From assembly GCF_034674885.1 (NCBI RefSeq), contig NZ_JAUCDS010000004.1, positions 1 through 64,000 on the forward strand: a stretch of 64,000 nt of DNA. Direction: 5' to 3'. The notes beneath the pieces are model-generated. The model made no database searches, had not been told where the DNA came from, and saw only the letters and a program-made list of their open reading frames with translations. This stretch comes from Castellaniella sp034674885 (GTDB lineage Bacteria; Pseudomonadota; Gammaproteobacteria; Burkholderiales; Burkholderiaceae_B). Shown here piece after piece: positions 48,341-57,232 of this stretch (position 1 is its first letter; each line of letters begins with the position of its first letter). The position numbers and the translations under genes were made by a program.

Positions 48341-50964
48341 GATGCCGGCCCCAAGCGGGCGGCCAGCCAGCCAGCTACCCCGGCGACGGCGCCATCCAGC
48401 GCGGCAACATCCGACCCGCCGCCCATGGCCATATCCGGGCGCCCGCCACCTTTGCCGCCCACCTGGGCCGCTACGGCGCCGACCAGATCCCCCGCCTTGA
48501 CACGGGCGGTGAGTTCGGGACTGACGCCAGCCACCAGGCTGATCTTGTCGTCGGTCACAGCGGCCAGCAAGACGACCGCATTGGACAGCTTGGATTTCAG
48601 CTGATCCACCATGCCGCGCAAGGCTTTGGGATCCACGCCATTCAGGCGCGTGGCCAGCAGCTGGACGCCGGCCACGTCCACGGCCTGCCCTGCCAGATCA
48701 GACCCGGCCGCAGCGGCCAGCTTGCCCTGCAGGCGTTCCAGGTCGCGCTCGATCTGGCGGGTCTGGTGCTGCAGCGCCTGGATGCGCTCCGGCACTCCGG
48801 CCGGCTGGGTTTTCAGCAGACCCGCCGCATGATCCAGCACGTCCTGGGTCTGTTGCACCCAGACCAAGGCATTGCGACCCGTGATGGCCTCGACCCGGCG
48901 AATGCCGGCAGCCACGCCGCCTTCGGAGGTGATCTTGAACAAACCGATGTCGCCTGTGCGGGCAACGTGCGTGCCGCCGCACAGTTCACGAGAAAAGCCG
49001 ATGTCCAGCACCCGCACCACATCGCCGTATTTTTCGCCGAACAGCGCCATCGCGCCGCCGGCTACGGCCTCGTCGTAGCTGAGATGCTGGGTGCGCACGG
49101 CCTGATTGGCCAGCACTTCGTCATTGACGATGGATTCCACCCGGGCAATCTGTTCGGGGGTCATGGGTGCATCGTGCGCGAAGTCGAAGCGGGTCTTGTC
49201 GGGGTCGACCAGCGAGCCGCGCTGCTGCACGTGATCACCGAGCACCTGGCGCAGGGCTTTGTGCATCAGGTGAGTGGCCGAGTGGTTGCGCATGGTGTCG
49301 GCGCGGCGCTGGCCATCCACCTGGGTTTGCACCGCATCGCCCACCGACAGGGCGCCTTCGAGCAGGCTGCCGTGATGACCGAAAACCGCGCTCTGGATCT
49401 TTTGCGTATCAGCCACCTGAAAGCGGGCGGCCGTATTGCGGATCAGGCCGGTGTCACCCACCTGGCCACCGGATTCCGCATAGAAGGGCGTCGCGTCCAG
49501 CACGACCACGGCATCCTGCCCCTGGGCGATGGACTCGACCGATGTGCCATCCACGTACAGGGCCGTGACCGTCCCCTGGCCTTCCAGGTGTTCATAGCCA
49601 TCAAAGCGCGTGTCCACGCCATCGTAGCTGAGATCGGCCGCCGCCTTGAACTTGCCGGCGGCGCGAGCCTGTTCGCGCTGGTGCGCCATGGCCGTCTCGA
49701 AGCCGTCCAGGTCCACCTGGATCTTACGCTCGCGACAGATGTCGGCGGTCAGGTCGACCGGAAAGCCATAGGTATCGTACAGGGTGAATAGCGTCTGGCC
49801 GTCCAGCGACTGGCCGGCGGGCAGATCCGCCAGAGCGGATTCCAGGATGCGCATGCCGTTTTCCAGGGTCTCGCCGAAGCGCTCTTCTTCCTGGCGCAGC
49901 ACCTGTTCGACCCGCGCCTGCTGGGTGGCCAATTCGGGATAGGCAGCGCCCATTTGCGCCACCAGGTCCGCCACCAGCCGGTGGAAGAACACGCCCTTCT
50001 GGCCCAGTTTGTGGCCATGGCGCAGGGCGCGTCGAATGATGCGGCGCAGCACATAGCCGCGCCCCTCGTTGCCGGGGATCACGCCATCGACCACCAGGAA
50101 GCTGCAGGCGCGGATGTGATCGGCGATGACCTTCAGGGAATTGTCGGCCAGATCCACGGTGCCAGTTTCACGGGCCGCCGCGCGAATCAGGTTCTGGAAC
50201 AGGTCGATTTCGTAATTGGAATGCACGTGCTGCAACACGGCAGCGATGCGTTCCAGCCCCATGCCGGTATCGACGCAGGGCTTGGGCAGAGGGTTCATAT
50301 TGCCCTGTGCATCACGCTCGAACTGCATGAATACCAGGTTCCAGATCTCGATGTAACGGTCGCCGTCTTCTTCGGGCGATCCCGGGGGGCCACCCCAGAT
50401 CTCAGGGCCGTGATCGTAGAAGATCTCGGAACAGGGGCCGCAGGGGCCGGTGTCGGCCATCTGCCAGAAATTGTCGGATGCGTAGCGAGCACCCTTGTTG
50501 TCGCCAATGCGGATGATGCGCTCGACAGGCACCCCCACCTGCTGCGCCCAGATGTCGTAGGCCTCGTCGTCTTCCTGGTAGACCGTGACCCACAGCTTTT
50601 CCTTGGGCAGGCCGTAGACATCGGTCAGCAGCGTCCAGGCGTAATGGATGGCATCGCGCTTGAAATAGTCGCCAAAGCTGAAATTGCCCAGCATTTCGAA
50701 AAACGTGTGATGGCGCGCGGTATAGCCGACGTTCTCCAGGTCGTTGTGCTTGCCCCCTGCCCGCACGCAGCGCTGCGAGGTCGTCGCCCGGTGATAGGGA
50801 CGGGTGTCCTTGCCGGTGAACACGTCCTTGAACTGGACCATGCCGGCGTTGGTGAACAGCAGCGTCGGATCGTTGCCCGGCACCAGCGGCGAGGACGGAA
50901 CAATCTGATGCCCTTTGGATTCAAAAAAGGACAGGAATTTCTGACGGATTTCTGAGGTTTTCAT
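48337..50964 (-). CDS. alaS: Alanyl-tRNA synthetase
   Basis: An 875-residue class II synthetase. The N-terminal catalytic domain begins MKTSEIRQKFLSFFESKGHQ and includes FTNAGMVQFKDVFTG. A tRNA-recognition region follows. The editing domain has SATHLMHKALRQVLGDHV and CGGTHVARTGDIG, which supply zinc-binding and hydrolytic residues. The C-terminal DHHA1-like region (GGGRPDMAMGGG) closes the protein. Length is normal. It charges tRNA-Ala, including the CGC species in this window. It is the first gene of a pair with the TusA-like gene. Confidence 0.97.
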   Translation of the reverse strand: MKTSEIRQKFLSFFESKGHQIVPSSPLVPGNDPTLLFTNAGMVQFKDVFTGKDTRPYHRATTSQRCVRAGGKHNDLENVGYTARHHTFFEMLGNFSFGDYFKRDAIHYAWTLLTDVYGLPKEKLWVTVYQEDDEAYDIWAQQVGVPVERIIRIGDNKGARYASDNFWQMADTGPCGPCSEIFYDHGPEIWGGPPGSPEEDGDRYIEIWNLVFMQFERDAQGNMNPLPKPCVDTGMGLERIAAVLQHVHSNYEIDLFQNLIRAAARETGTVDLADNSLKVIADHIRACSFLVVDGVIPGNEGRGYVLRRIIRRALRHGHKLGQKGVFFHRLVADLVAQMGAAYPELATQQARVEQVLRQEEERFGETLENGMRILESALADLPAGQSLDGQTLFTLYDTYGFPVDLTADICRERKIQVDLDGFETAMAHQREQARAAGKFKAAADLSYDGVDTRFDGYEHLEGQGTVTALYVDGTSVESIAQGQDAVVVLDATPFYAESGGQVGDTGLIRNTAARFQVADTQKIQSAVFGHHGSLLEGALSVGDAVQTQVDGQRRADTMRNHSATHLMHKALRQVLGDHVQQRGSLVDPDKTRFDFAHDAPMTPEQIARVESIVNDEVLANQAVRTQHLSYDEAVAGGAMALFGEKYGDVVRVLDIGFSRELCGGTHVARTGDIGLFKITSEGGVAAGIRRVEAITGRNALVWVQQTQDVLDHAAGLLKTQPAGVPERIQALQHQTRQIERDLERLQGKLAAAAGSDLAGQAVDVAGVQLLATRLNGVDPKALRGMVDQLKSKLSNAVVLLAAVTDDKISLVAGVSPELTARVKAGDLVGAVAAQVGGKGGGRPDMAMGGGSDVAALDGAVAGVAGWLAARLGPAS

Positions 50965-51058
50965 TCGTGTGGCCGCAAGGGGAAACCAAGCAGGGATTAT
51001 AGAGGTCTTTCAGCCCACCGCCGCCTGCGCAGTGACTCCATCCCGGCACAACGCGACA

Positions 51059-51082
51059 GGCCCCATCCAGAAGGACGGGGCC
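51059..51082 (-). terminator. Hairpin after the hemerythrin gene
   Basis: GGCCCCATCC-AGAA-GGACGGGGCC forms a 10-bp stem with one mismatch, 20 bp past the hemerythrin stop. No T-run follows on the minus strand, so it may be a weak terminator. Confidence 0.45.
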
Positions 51083-51101
51083 TGCATGCCGCTCGGATTC
51101 G

Positions 51102-51557
51102 TCAGGCGTACAGCAGTCCGTCATGGACTGCTGTACGTCCAGCCTCGCCCAGGGATTCGATGGCTGGATAGAATTCGCGGTTCTCGCGCACCATGCGGGT
51201 ATGAACGTTCTTCAGCACGATGTTGGCCTCGTCGCGGAAACCATCCGGATTTTTCGACAGCAGTGTGGCGTTGCTCCAGCGGCGCGCAAAATTGATGAAC
51301 GCGCTGGCAATGCCCTGCATGTCGTTCTGATAGGCGCGGCTCATGCCAGCCATGCGTTCATCCCCACTGCGTTCCAACGAGGGATACAGGATACGGTCTT
51401 CGATAGCCAGATGCTGGGTCACGATCTGCGACAGGGCCTTCAGTTCATGCGCAATATCGACGGCATGATCCGTCACGCCCAGGTGCGACAGTTTTCGCAG
51501 GGCGGCGATGCCGCTCAGGATTTCAACATGGTGATGCTTGAACCGATCGATATTCAT
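51102..51557 (-). CDS. Hemerythrin-domain protein
   Basis: A 151-residue all-helical protein with the His/Glu pattern of a di-iron hemerythrin-like site: FKHHHVEILSGI, QHLAIEDRILYPSLE and VRENREFYPAIE. Such proteins bind oxygen or nitric oxide, or sense iron and redox state. No signal peptide or extra domain is present. The upstream region is strongly AT-rich with a plausible promoter and a small leader hairpin (CGGCTG-CTT-CAGCCG at 51584-51598). It lies downstream of fliA on the same strand, 110 bp away, and is probably transcribed separately. Confidence 0.88.
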   Translation of the reverse strand: MNIDRFKHHHVEILSGIAALRKLSHLGVTDHAVDIAHELKALSQIVTQHLAIEDRILYPSLERSGDERMAGMSRAYQNDMQGIASAFINFARRWSNATLLSKNPDGFRDEANIVLKNVHTRMVRENREFYPAIESLGEAGRTAVHDGLLYA

Positions 51558-51608
51558 GATGTGCTTCCCTCTTCTCAGTCCGGCGGCTGCTTCAGCCGAA
51601 TAAGATAT

Positions 51609-51637
51609 ATTTTATATGAATCTTTTATGGTGCACAA
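51609..51637 (-). promoter_or_regulatory. Promoter of the hemerythrin gene
   Basis: On the minus strand TTGTGC (51637-51632), a 17-bp spacer and TAAAAT (51614-51609) lie about 50 bp before the start, inside a conspicuous AT-rich stretch between fliA and the hemerythrin gene. No convincing FNR-like dyad was seen. Confidence 0.5.
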
Positions 51638-51667
51638 ACAGGCCCTCTCGACAGCCGGGAACAGGCC

Positions 51668-52420
51668 TTACATCAGATTCTCGAGATCGGTTTCACCGGC
51701 ATCGGGCTCCCAGGAATGACTGGACAGCCAAGCCCGGATCCGCGCGACTGCCTGGGACCGCAGCTGGGACACGCGCCCTTCGGTCACCTGCAGCACGGCG
51801 GCGATTTCCTTCTGGTTCAGATCCTGCTCGAACTGCAGGGACAGCAGCAACTGTTCGCGTTCCGGCAGGTTGCGGATGGCCTCGATCAGGGCATTGCGCA
51901 AACCGTCGCGCAAAAGCCAGTCCAGGGGATTGGCATTGCTTGACCCGGCGATCGCATCCAGCACGGCCTCGCCACTCGAGTCTTCACGATGCTGCACCAG
52001 ATCTTCAACCATCAATACCTGCACACCGCGCGCTTCTTCCAGTAAAGTCTGGTAATCCGCCAGTTCCAACCCCATTTCATCGGCAATTTCAGCTTCTGCA
52101 GGTGCGCGCAACAAGCGGTGATGCAGGGTCTGCACGGCCTCTTCGATGGAACGGGCCTTGCTGCGCACACTGCGCGGCAGCCAGTCCTGGCTGCGCAATT
52201 CGTCCAGCATGGCACCGCGAATGCGGGTGATGGCATAGGTTTCGAACTGGGCATCAGCCTGCTGTTGGTAACGACGCACGGCGTCCAGCAGGCCCATCAT
52301 GCCGGCTTGCATCAGGTCATCCAGTTCAACACTGGCCGGCAAACGTCCCACCAGCGACAGGGCCTGACGGCGCACCAACGGCGCATGCTGTGCGATCAGC
52401 TGATCCTCGGACAGGGGCAT
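51668..52420 (-). CDS. fliA: Flagellar RNA polymerase sigma factor FliA (sigma-28)
   Basis: A 250-residue sigma factor for late flagellar and chemotaxis genes. Region 2 contains VELDDLMQAGMMGLLDAVRRYQ and FETYAITRIRGAMLDELRSQD; region 4 contains LPEREQLLLSLQFEQDLNQKEIAAVLQVTEGRVSQL, the helix-turn-helix that reads the -35. The ATG at 52420 gives MPLSEDQLIAQHAPLV, normal for the family; the longer frame would run into the intergenic promoter region. It is divergent from flaG-fliD, whose promoter matches its consensus. Confidence 0.96.
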   Translation of the reverse strand: MPLSEDQLIAQHAPLVRRQALSLVGRLPASVELDDLMQAGMMGLLDAVRRYQQQADAQFETYAITRIRGAMLDELRSQDWLPRSVRSKARSIEEAVQTLHHRLLRAPAEAEIADEMGLELADYQTLLEEARGVQVLMVEDLVQHREDSSGEAVLDAIAGSSNANPLDWLLRDGLRNALIEAIRNLPEREQLLLSLQFEQDLNQKEIAAVLQVTEGRVSQLRSQAVARIRAWLSSHSWEPDAGETDLENLM

Positions 52421-52473
52421 CGGTCGATCCAGACTCCACAACGAAAAATGTAAGTATGCACCAAGTTTCCCCC

Positions 52474-52500
52474 TAAACTTTTCCTTTGGCCTGCCGTTAT
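52474..52500 (+). promoter_or_regulatory. Sigma-28 (FliA) promoter of the flaG-fliD operon
   Basis: TAAA (52474-52477), exactly 15 bp, then GCCGTTAT (52493-52500) matches the sigma-28 consensus TAAA-N15-GCCGATAA at 10 of 12 positions. It lies about 90 bp before the flaG start and reads away from fliA. Confidence 0.8.
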
Positions 52501-52590
52501 GCTCGTGTAAGAAACCAAGTCGAATGACGCTGGGCGGCGCCCGGCCGTTGTTTTTCGGAACACGTGGATGATTTCCGCAAAGGAACGCAC

Positions 52591-52998
52591 ATGATTCACC
52601 CCATCGGCCACCAACTGACACCAGCCAGCCTGGGTTTGACTCCCGTAGCTTCCGAACGACCTGGCGGCAAACCCGAACCCGCCGCCCCGGTCATGGCTGG
52701 CGGCAACACGCGGTCGGGCACCTCCGGGCAGACCACCCTGCAGGACCCGACGCTGAAACCTCAGCCGGAACCCCCGAAATCCTCGCTGGAAAAGGCGCTG
52801 GAATCCGTCAACGACAGCCTGAAGGCCTGGTCCACGGGGGTCCGCTTCGAAATGGATAAGGACTCCCAGCAACTGGTGATCTCCATCGTCGACAATGCCA
52901 GCGGCGACGTCATCAAGACCATTCCTTCCGAAGCCATGCTGCGCATCGCGAAAATGATCGTGCAGTTGCAGGGCTCTGGGGTGAACACCAAAGCCTGA
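52591..52998 (+). CDS. flaG: FlaG family flagellar protein
   Basis: A 135-residue protein with a disordered Pro/Gly-rich N-terminal half and a C-terminal FlaG domain (RFEMDKDSQQLVISIVDN, then VIKTIPSEAMLRIAKMIVQL). FlaG is linked to filament length control and usually sits before fliD. The ATG at 52591 follows AAAGGAA and is preferred to a start nine codons earlier. The sigma-28 promoter lies directly upstream, so it is a late flagellar gene. fliD follows after 103 bp. Confidence 0.92.
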   Translation: MIHPIGHQLTPASLGLTPVASERPGGKPEPAAPVMAGGNTRSGTSGQTTLQDPTLKPQPEPPKSSLEKALESVNDSLKAWSTGVRFEMDKDSQQLVISIVDNASGDVIKTIPSEAMLRIAKMIVQLQGSGVNTKA

Positions 52999-53101
52999 TC
53001 CTGCTCTTCCACCAAACACCGAACTATCACTGAATTCGCCTCCTGCCGCCGGTTTTGTCCACTACGATTCCAGCGCATAATGGCTCCAAGGAGTACCTAC
53101 C

Positions 53102-54481
53102 ATGGCAACCGTCTCTTCCATCGGCATCTCGGGCCTGCCCCTCAGCGACCTGCTCGACAGCCTGCAGAAAAATGAAAACCAGGTTCTGGCCGTCATTCAA
53201 AGCCGCCAGACGGCCGCCGCATCCAAGGTCACCGCCTACGGCAAACTGAAAGACGCCGTCGCGGCCTTCCAGAAGTCTGCCCAGGCTGTGGGCAAGACCG
53301 ACTCCTTCGGCGCCATCGCCTCCAAGGTCGGCTCGGACGCCATTTCCGTCACGACCACCAACCAGGCCATCGCGGGCCAGTATTCGGTGGACGTCACCCA
53401 GCTGGCGACGTCCCAGACCCTGGTCTACGCCGGACAGGCCGACCGTACCACCAGCATCGGCAGCGGCGGCACCCTGTCCATCACCCTGTCCAACGGCGAC
53501 ACCAAGACCTTGGACCTGGGCGCGGACACTTCGCTTAATGGCCTGGCCAAGGCCATCAATGCCGACAAGGACATCGGCATGAACGCCACCGTCATCAATG
53601 ACGGCAGCGGTACCCCCTATCGCCTGCTGCTGACCAGCCGCGAAACCGGGATGGAAAACGCCGCGACCTCGATCTCGGTTTCCGGCAACGCCGACCTGAA
53701 CGCATTCCTGAACTACGCCGGCGCCGACGCAGCCAACGTCGAACAGGGCCAGGCCGCCCAGGACGCCCAGTTGTCGATCAACGGCATCGACATCACCAGC
53801 GCCAGCAACACCATCGACAACGTCATCGACGGGGTCACCCTGACGCTGAACCAGACCACCGACGGCAAGGCCACCAGCCTGAACCTGACCAAAGACGATA
53901 CCGTCGCCAAAACGGCCATCAACGATTTCGTCAAGGCCTACAACGGCCTGCTGGACACCATCGGCAGCCTGACCAAATATACGGTCGGCGCCGACAACCC
54001 CTCGTCGCCCCTGACCGGCGATTCGGTCGCCCGCTCGGTGCAGACCCGCATGCGCGACGCACTGTCCGGCGGCTTCGACGCCACCTACAATACCAATCTG
54101 TCCCAGATCGGCATCACCACCGACCCCAAGACCGGCAAACTCAGCGTCGACGACACCAAACTCAGCAAGGCCCTGGCCGACAACGCCGAAGGCGTCAAAT
54201 CCCTGTTCACCAGCGACACCGGCATCGGCAAGCGCATCAGTGACACGGCCGATACATTCATCAATTCCACCGGCTCCATCAGCAACGCCGTGGAAGGCAT
54301 GAACAGAACCGTAACAGACCTGCAAAAGCAGTTCGATGCCACCTCCGACCGCATCGCCCAGCGCATGGACACCTACCGTGCCCAGTTCAACCAGCTGGAC
54401 GTCATGGTCAGCCAGATGAATTCGCTCAGCAGTTACCTTTCGCAGCAGCTCAGCGCCCTGAGCGGTGCCAAGAGCAAATAA
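53102..54481 (+). CDS. fliD: Flagellar filament cap protein FliD
   Basis: A 459-residue filament cap that helps flagellin assemble at the tip. The N-terminal MATVSSIGISGLPLSDLLDSLQK coiled-coil start and a C-terminal coiled coil (FDATSDRIAQRMDTYRAQFNQLDVMVSQMNS) frame the FliD_N and FliD_C domains; AGQYSVDVTQLATSQ is typical of the N-terminal domain. AAGGAG lies at good distance before the ATG. It belongs to flaG-fliD-fliS-fliT. No flagellin gene is present in the window. Confidence 0.95.
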   Translation: MATVSSIGISGLPLSDLLDSLQKNENQVLAVIQSRQTAAASKVTAYGKLKDAVAAFQKSAQAVGKTDSFGAIASKVGSDAISVTTTNQAIAGQYSVDVTQLATSQTLVYAGQADRTTSIGSGGTLSITLSNGDTKTLDLGADTSLNGLAKAINADKDIGMNATVINDGSGTPYRLLLTSRETGMENAATSISVSGNADLNAFLNYAGADAANVEQGQAAQDAQLSINGIDITSASNTIDNVIDGVTLTLNQTTDGKATSLNLTKDDTVAKTAINDFVKAYNGLLDTIGSLTKYTVGADNPSSPLTGDSVARSVQTRMRDALSGGFDATYNTNLSQIGITTDPKTGKLSVDDTKLSKALADNAEGVKSLFTSDTGIGKRISDTADTFINSTGSISNAVEGMNRTVTDLQKQFDATSDRIAQRMDTYRAQFNQLDVMVSQMNSLSSYLSQQLSALSGAKSK

Positions 54482-54493
54482 AATCCACTCATC

Positions 54494-54922
54494 ATGACGT
54501 ACGCGCCTCGCTCACGCACGGCCCGGGCCACGGGTTCCTACGCTACCATCGGTCTGGAAACCGAAGTGCTCAGCGCATCTCCTGAGCGGCTGATTTCCCT
54601 GCTGTTCCGAGGTGCATTGACGGCGTTGGCGCAGGCGCGCCATCACTTGCAGAACGGCAATATCGCCGAACGCGGCAAGGCCATCTCCAAGGCCATCGAC
54701 ATCGTGGATTCCGGCCTCAAGGCCGGGGTCGACACCGAACGGGGGGGCGAAATCGCCCGCCTGCTGATTGCGTCCTACGAAATCATCATCCGCGACCTCA
54801 TGCAGGCCAATCTGCACAGTGACGCGGCCAAACTCGCTGCGGCCGAAAAGCAACTCAGCGACCTGGCCGAAGCCTGGTACACCGCCGTCGATCCGCAATT
54901 CAAAACCTCGTCCAACGGCTAA
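54494..54922 (+). CDS. fliS: Flagellin export chaperone FliS
   Basis: A 142-residue helical chaperone that keeps flagellin unfolded in the cytoplasm before export. LETEVLSASPERLISLLFRGALTAL and ERGKAISKAIDIVDSGLKAGVD are conserved. The C-terminal tail is polar. It begins 13 bp after fliD and precedes fliT by 18 bp. Although flagellin itself is encoded elsewhere, fliS is kept with the cap gene as in related Burkholderiales. Confidence 0.94.
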   Translation: MTYAPRSRTARATGSYATIGLETEVLSASPERLISLLFRGALTALAQARHHLQNGNIAERGKAISKAIDIVDSGLKAGVDTERGGEIARLLIASYEIIIRDLMQANLHSDAAKLAAAEKQLSDLAEAWYTAVDPQFKTSSNG

Positions 54923-54939
54923 GCTCGGGGGCCCGGCAA

Positions 54940-55275
54940 TTGAGCACACCCAAAGAATCACTCCTGCAGCACTACCAGGCGATCGCCGATATTTCCGCAC
55001 GCATGCTGACGATGGCCGAATCACAGCAGTGGGACAGTCTGGTGACGCTGGGCGCCGAATACCATCAGGCGGTCGAACGGCTGAAGCAGCTCGACCCCCT
55101 GGATGACGAAGAAAGGGTCGCCCGACGGGAACTGCTGACCCGCATTCTGGATGACGACGCGCAGATCCGCCAACTGGTGGCGCCGGAACTCGACCGCCTC
55201 AGCCACCTGCTGGGCACGATCAAGCGCCAGCGTACCGTTTTACAAACGTACTACAGCACCATACGTCCTCAGTAA
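54940..55275 (+). CDS. fliT: Flagellar chaperone FliT
   Basis: A 111-residue helical protein (LLQHYQAIADISARMLTMAE, then VERLKQLDPLDDEERVARRE). FliT binds FliD as its export chaperone and in enterics also restrains FlhDC. The start is a TTG (54940) after a GGGG-rich sequence, supported by the spacing from fliS and by the alignment of the N-terminal helix. Sequence conservation in this family is low, so the call rests on length, helicity and position after fliS. Confidence 0.85.
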   Translation: MSTPKESLLQHYQAIADISARMLTMAESQQWDSLVTLGAEYHQAVERLKQLDPLDDEERVARRELLTRILDDDAQIRQLVAPELDRLSHLLGTIKRQRTVLQTYYSTIRPQ

Positions 55276-55278
55276 GCC

Positions 55279-56604
55279 ATGAGCATCGGGGCCCCCTCCA
55301 ACCTTGGCACCCTGCTCATCCAGCGGCTGGACGCAGCACTGGGGACGACGCTGGGACAGCAGGCCAACCTGGTATCGGGCGCAGGCCCCCAGGCAGTCCC
55401 CCAGCCGGGCAATCCCGAAAACCCCAACGCCCTGCAAAATCCCACCCGGCGCGACACCCGCGAGGCCGTCGACCAAGCCAACGCCGAGGGCCAGCGCCGA
55501 GCGGCCGTGGGCAAGGCCGGTCGGGAAATGCAGTTGGACAACCTGCTGGGGCGCTCCACCACGTTTCAGGGCGCGACGCAATCCGCGCCCACCACCCTGG
55601 GCTACGCCGCGCGCATCATCCTGGCGCTGCTGAATCAATTCCCGCAAGCCAGCCAGACCATCCAGGGCCGCGCTCCTCTGCTCACGCCATCGGGGCAGCC
55701 CGGAGGCAATACTGCTCAAGCAGGCGCTGCCCCTGGCGCCGGAGGGCAGCCCCCGGCAACCGGCGCCCAGGGTCAGACGACCAGCGCCACACAGATCTGG
55801 GCTCAGATGGCCACCAATCTGAACCAGCCCGGCGCACTGGCGGCGCGCTTCACCCAGGCCCTGTCCCAGTCCATCCAAAATAGCGGCCTGTTCTACGAAT
55901 CTCACGTAGCCCAGCTGGCAGCCGGCAAGACCTCTGCCCAGGCCTTGCGCCAGGAACCCCAGGGCCAGATGACGGGGCACACCCTGCCGCCCGCCGCCCA
56001 GGCAGGCGGGTCGCCGGCATCCCTGTCCTCGATCATCCAACAGGCCCAGGCTTCCACCCAGGAAGCGGGCACGTCAGCCGGCACATCGACCGGCAACACC
56101 TCGCCAACCCAGCCTGGGGCAAACCACACCGCACCACAGGCCCCGCCTCCCAACACAACAATCCCCGGCATCGATCCGCAGGCCCAGTTCCTCGTGCGCC
56201 AACAGCTGGAGGTGCTGGCCAACCAGGGGTTCATCTGGCAGGGAGAAGCCTGGCCCGGAGCCGACATGCAGTGGGAAGTCCGCCGCCGCCAACCCGGTGA
56301 TGGCGAGACACCTGCCGTTCCCGAGGAACACTGGGCCACCCGCCTGAATCTGCAGCTGCCCACGCTGGGCCAGGTCGAGGCTCGGCTCAGCCTGTCGGGC
56401 GATCAGCTGGTCATGCGCCTGACCGCTCCCCAATCGGCCGACCGCCTGACCCAATCCATCGAACCGCTGCGTTCGCGCTTGCTGGCCCAGGGCCTGCAGG
56501 CCAGCCAGTTGTCGGTGCTGGAACGCAACCCGGAAGACCCGGACGCCGCCATCACCCCCATCACAGACTCGGATCCTGCGGAACATGAAATCGCGGCCGG
56601 CTGA
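55279..56604 (+). CDS. FliK-like flagellar hook-length control domain protein
   Basis: A 441-residue protein with a long low-complexity Gln/Ala/Pro/Thr-rich region (about 40-300) and a C-terminal domain like FliK (about 340-430): WATRLNLQLPTLGQVEARLSLSGDQLVMRLTA, then LRSRLLAQGLQASQLSV. It is a second FliK-like gene besides the one after fliJ. In relatives a gene of this kind follows fliT and precedes an FlhB-like gene, as here. It may be a substrate-specificity partner for the FlhB-like protein, which is inference. It starts 4 bp after fliT. Confidence 0.82.
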   Translation: MSIGAPSNLGTLLIQRLDAALGTTLGQQANLVSGAGPQAVPQPGNPENPNALQNPTRRDTREAVDQANAEGQRRAAVGKAGREMQLDNLLGRSTTFQGATQSAPTTLGYAARIILALLNQFPQASQTIQGRAPLLTPSGQPGGNTAQAGAAPGAGGQPPATGAQGQTTSATQIWAQMATNLNQPGALAARFTQALSQSIQNSGLFYESHVAQLAAGKTSAQALRQEPQGQMTGHTLPPAAQAGGSPASLSSIIQQAQASTQEAGTSAGTSTGNTSPTQPGANHTAPQAPPPNTTIPGIDPQAQFLVRQQLEVLANQGFIWQGEAWPGADMQWEVRRRQPGDGETPAVPEEHWATRLNLQLPTLGQVEARLSLSGDQLVMRLTAPQSADRLTQSIEPLRSRLLAQGLQASQLSVLERNPEDPDAAITPITDSDPAEHEIAAG

Positions 56605-56884
56605 CCTCCACCGCCCCAGCGCGGTTGCCATCACCTACGATCAGGATGATCGCGCCCCCCGCGTGGTGGCCAAAGGCTATGGCAACCTGGCGGAAACGAT
56701 CATCCGCACAGCGCGCGAACACGGGCTGTACATTCATGAATCGCCGGAACTGGTAGGGCTTTTGATGCAGGTGGATCTGGATGCGCACATCCCGCCCAAA
56801 CTGTACGTCGCCATCGCCGAACTGCTGGCGTGGCTGTACGCGCTGGATACCGAAGGCGAGGGCGTCGTGAGGAAATCGTCCTAG
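56585..56884 (+). CDS. FlhB C-terminal-like protein (EscU/YscU family cytoplasmic domain)
   Basis: A 99-residue soluble protein equivalent to the cytoplasmic part of FlhB after its self-cleavage point: SAVAITYDQDDRAPRVVAKGYGNLAE, then REHGLYIHESPELVGLLMQVDLDAHIPPKLY. The NPTH cleavage motif is not present, so it is a ready-made post-cleavage-like fragment. In other bacteria such proteins can substitute for part of FlhB in the export switch. It overlaps the FliK-like gene by 20 bp, suggesting the two act together. It is convergent with fliE, 9 bp away. Confidence 0.88.
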   Translation: MKSRPADLHRPSAVAITYDQDDRAPRVVAKGYGNLAETIIRTAREHGLYIHESPELVGLLMQVDLDAHIPPKLYVAIAELLAWLYALDTEGEGVVRKSS

Positions 56885-56893
56885 ACGCAGCCG

Positions 56894-57232
56894 TCAAACC
56901 GCCATGTTGGCGATTTCCTTATAGGCCTCGACCATGCGGTTGCGTACCTGCACAGTGGCCTGGAACGACAAACCGGCCTTTTGCAGATCGATCATGACGT
57001 TGCTGAGCGATACATTGGGATCGCCCATCTCGAAGGCCCGCGCCTGCGCATTGGCGGCGTTCTGGGCATGCGACACCCGATTCAGGGTCCGCGCCAGCTC
57101 GGAAGCAAAACCGCCCGCCTGATCCGCCTGCCCCACCGACGGCTGATCCGTCAGTCCCTGGGACGCGCGCGTGACCGCCCGCATCTGGGAAAGCAGGTTT
57201 TCAACACTGGTCAGGGCCTGGGAATTGATCAT
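56894..57232 (-). CDS. fliE: Flagellar hook-basal body protein FliE
   Basis: A 112-residue export-apparatus/rod junction protein. The C-terminal half, VSLSNVMIDLQKAGLSFQATVQVRNRMVEAYKEI, is the conserved FliE helical hairpin that contacts the MS ring and proximal rod. The N-terminal MINSQALTSVENLLSQM fits the family. It is transcribed away from fliF, across a 311-bp divergent promoter region, whereas in enterics it is also a separate unit next to fliF. Confidence 0.93.
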   Translation of the reverse strand: MINSQALTSVENLLSQMRAVTRASQGLTDQPSVGQADQAGGFASELARTLNRVSHAQNAANAQARAFEMGDPNVSLSNVMIDLQKAGLSFQATVQVRNRMVEAYKEIANMAV

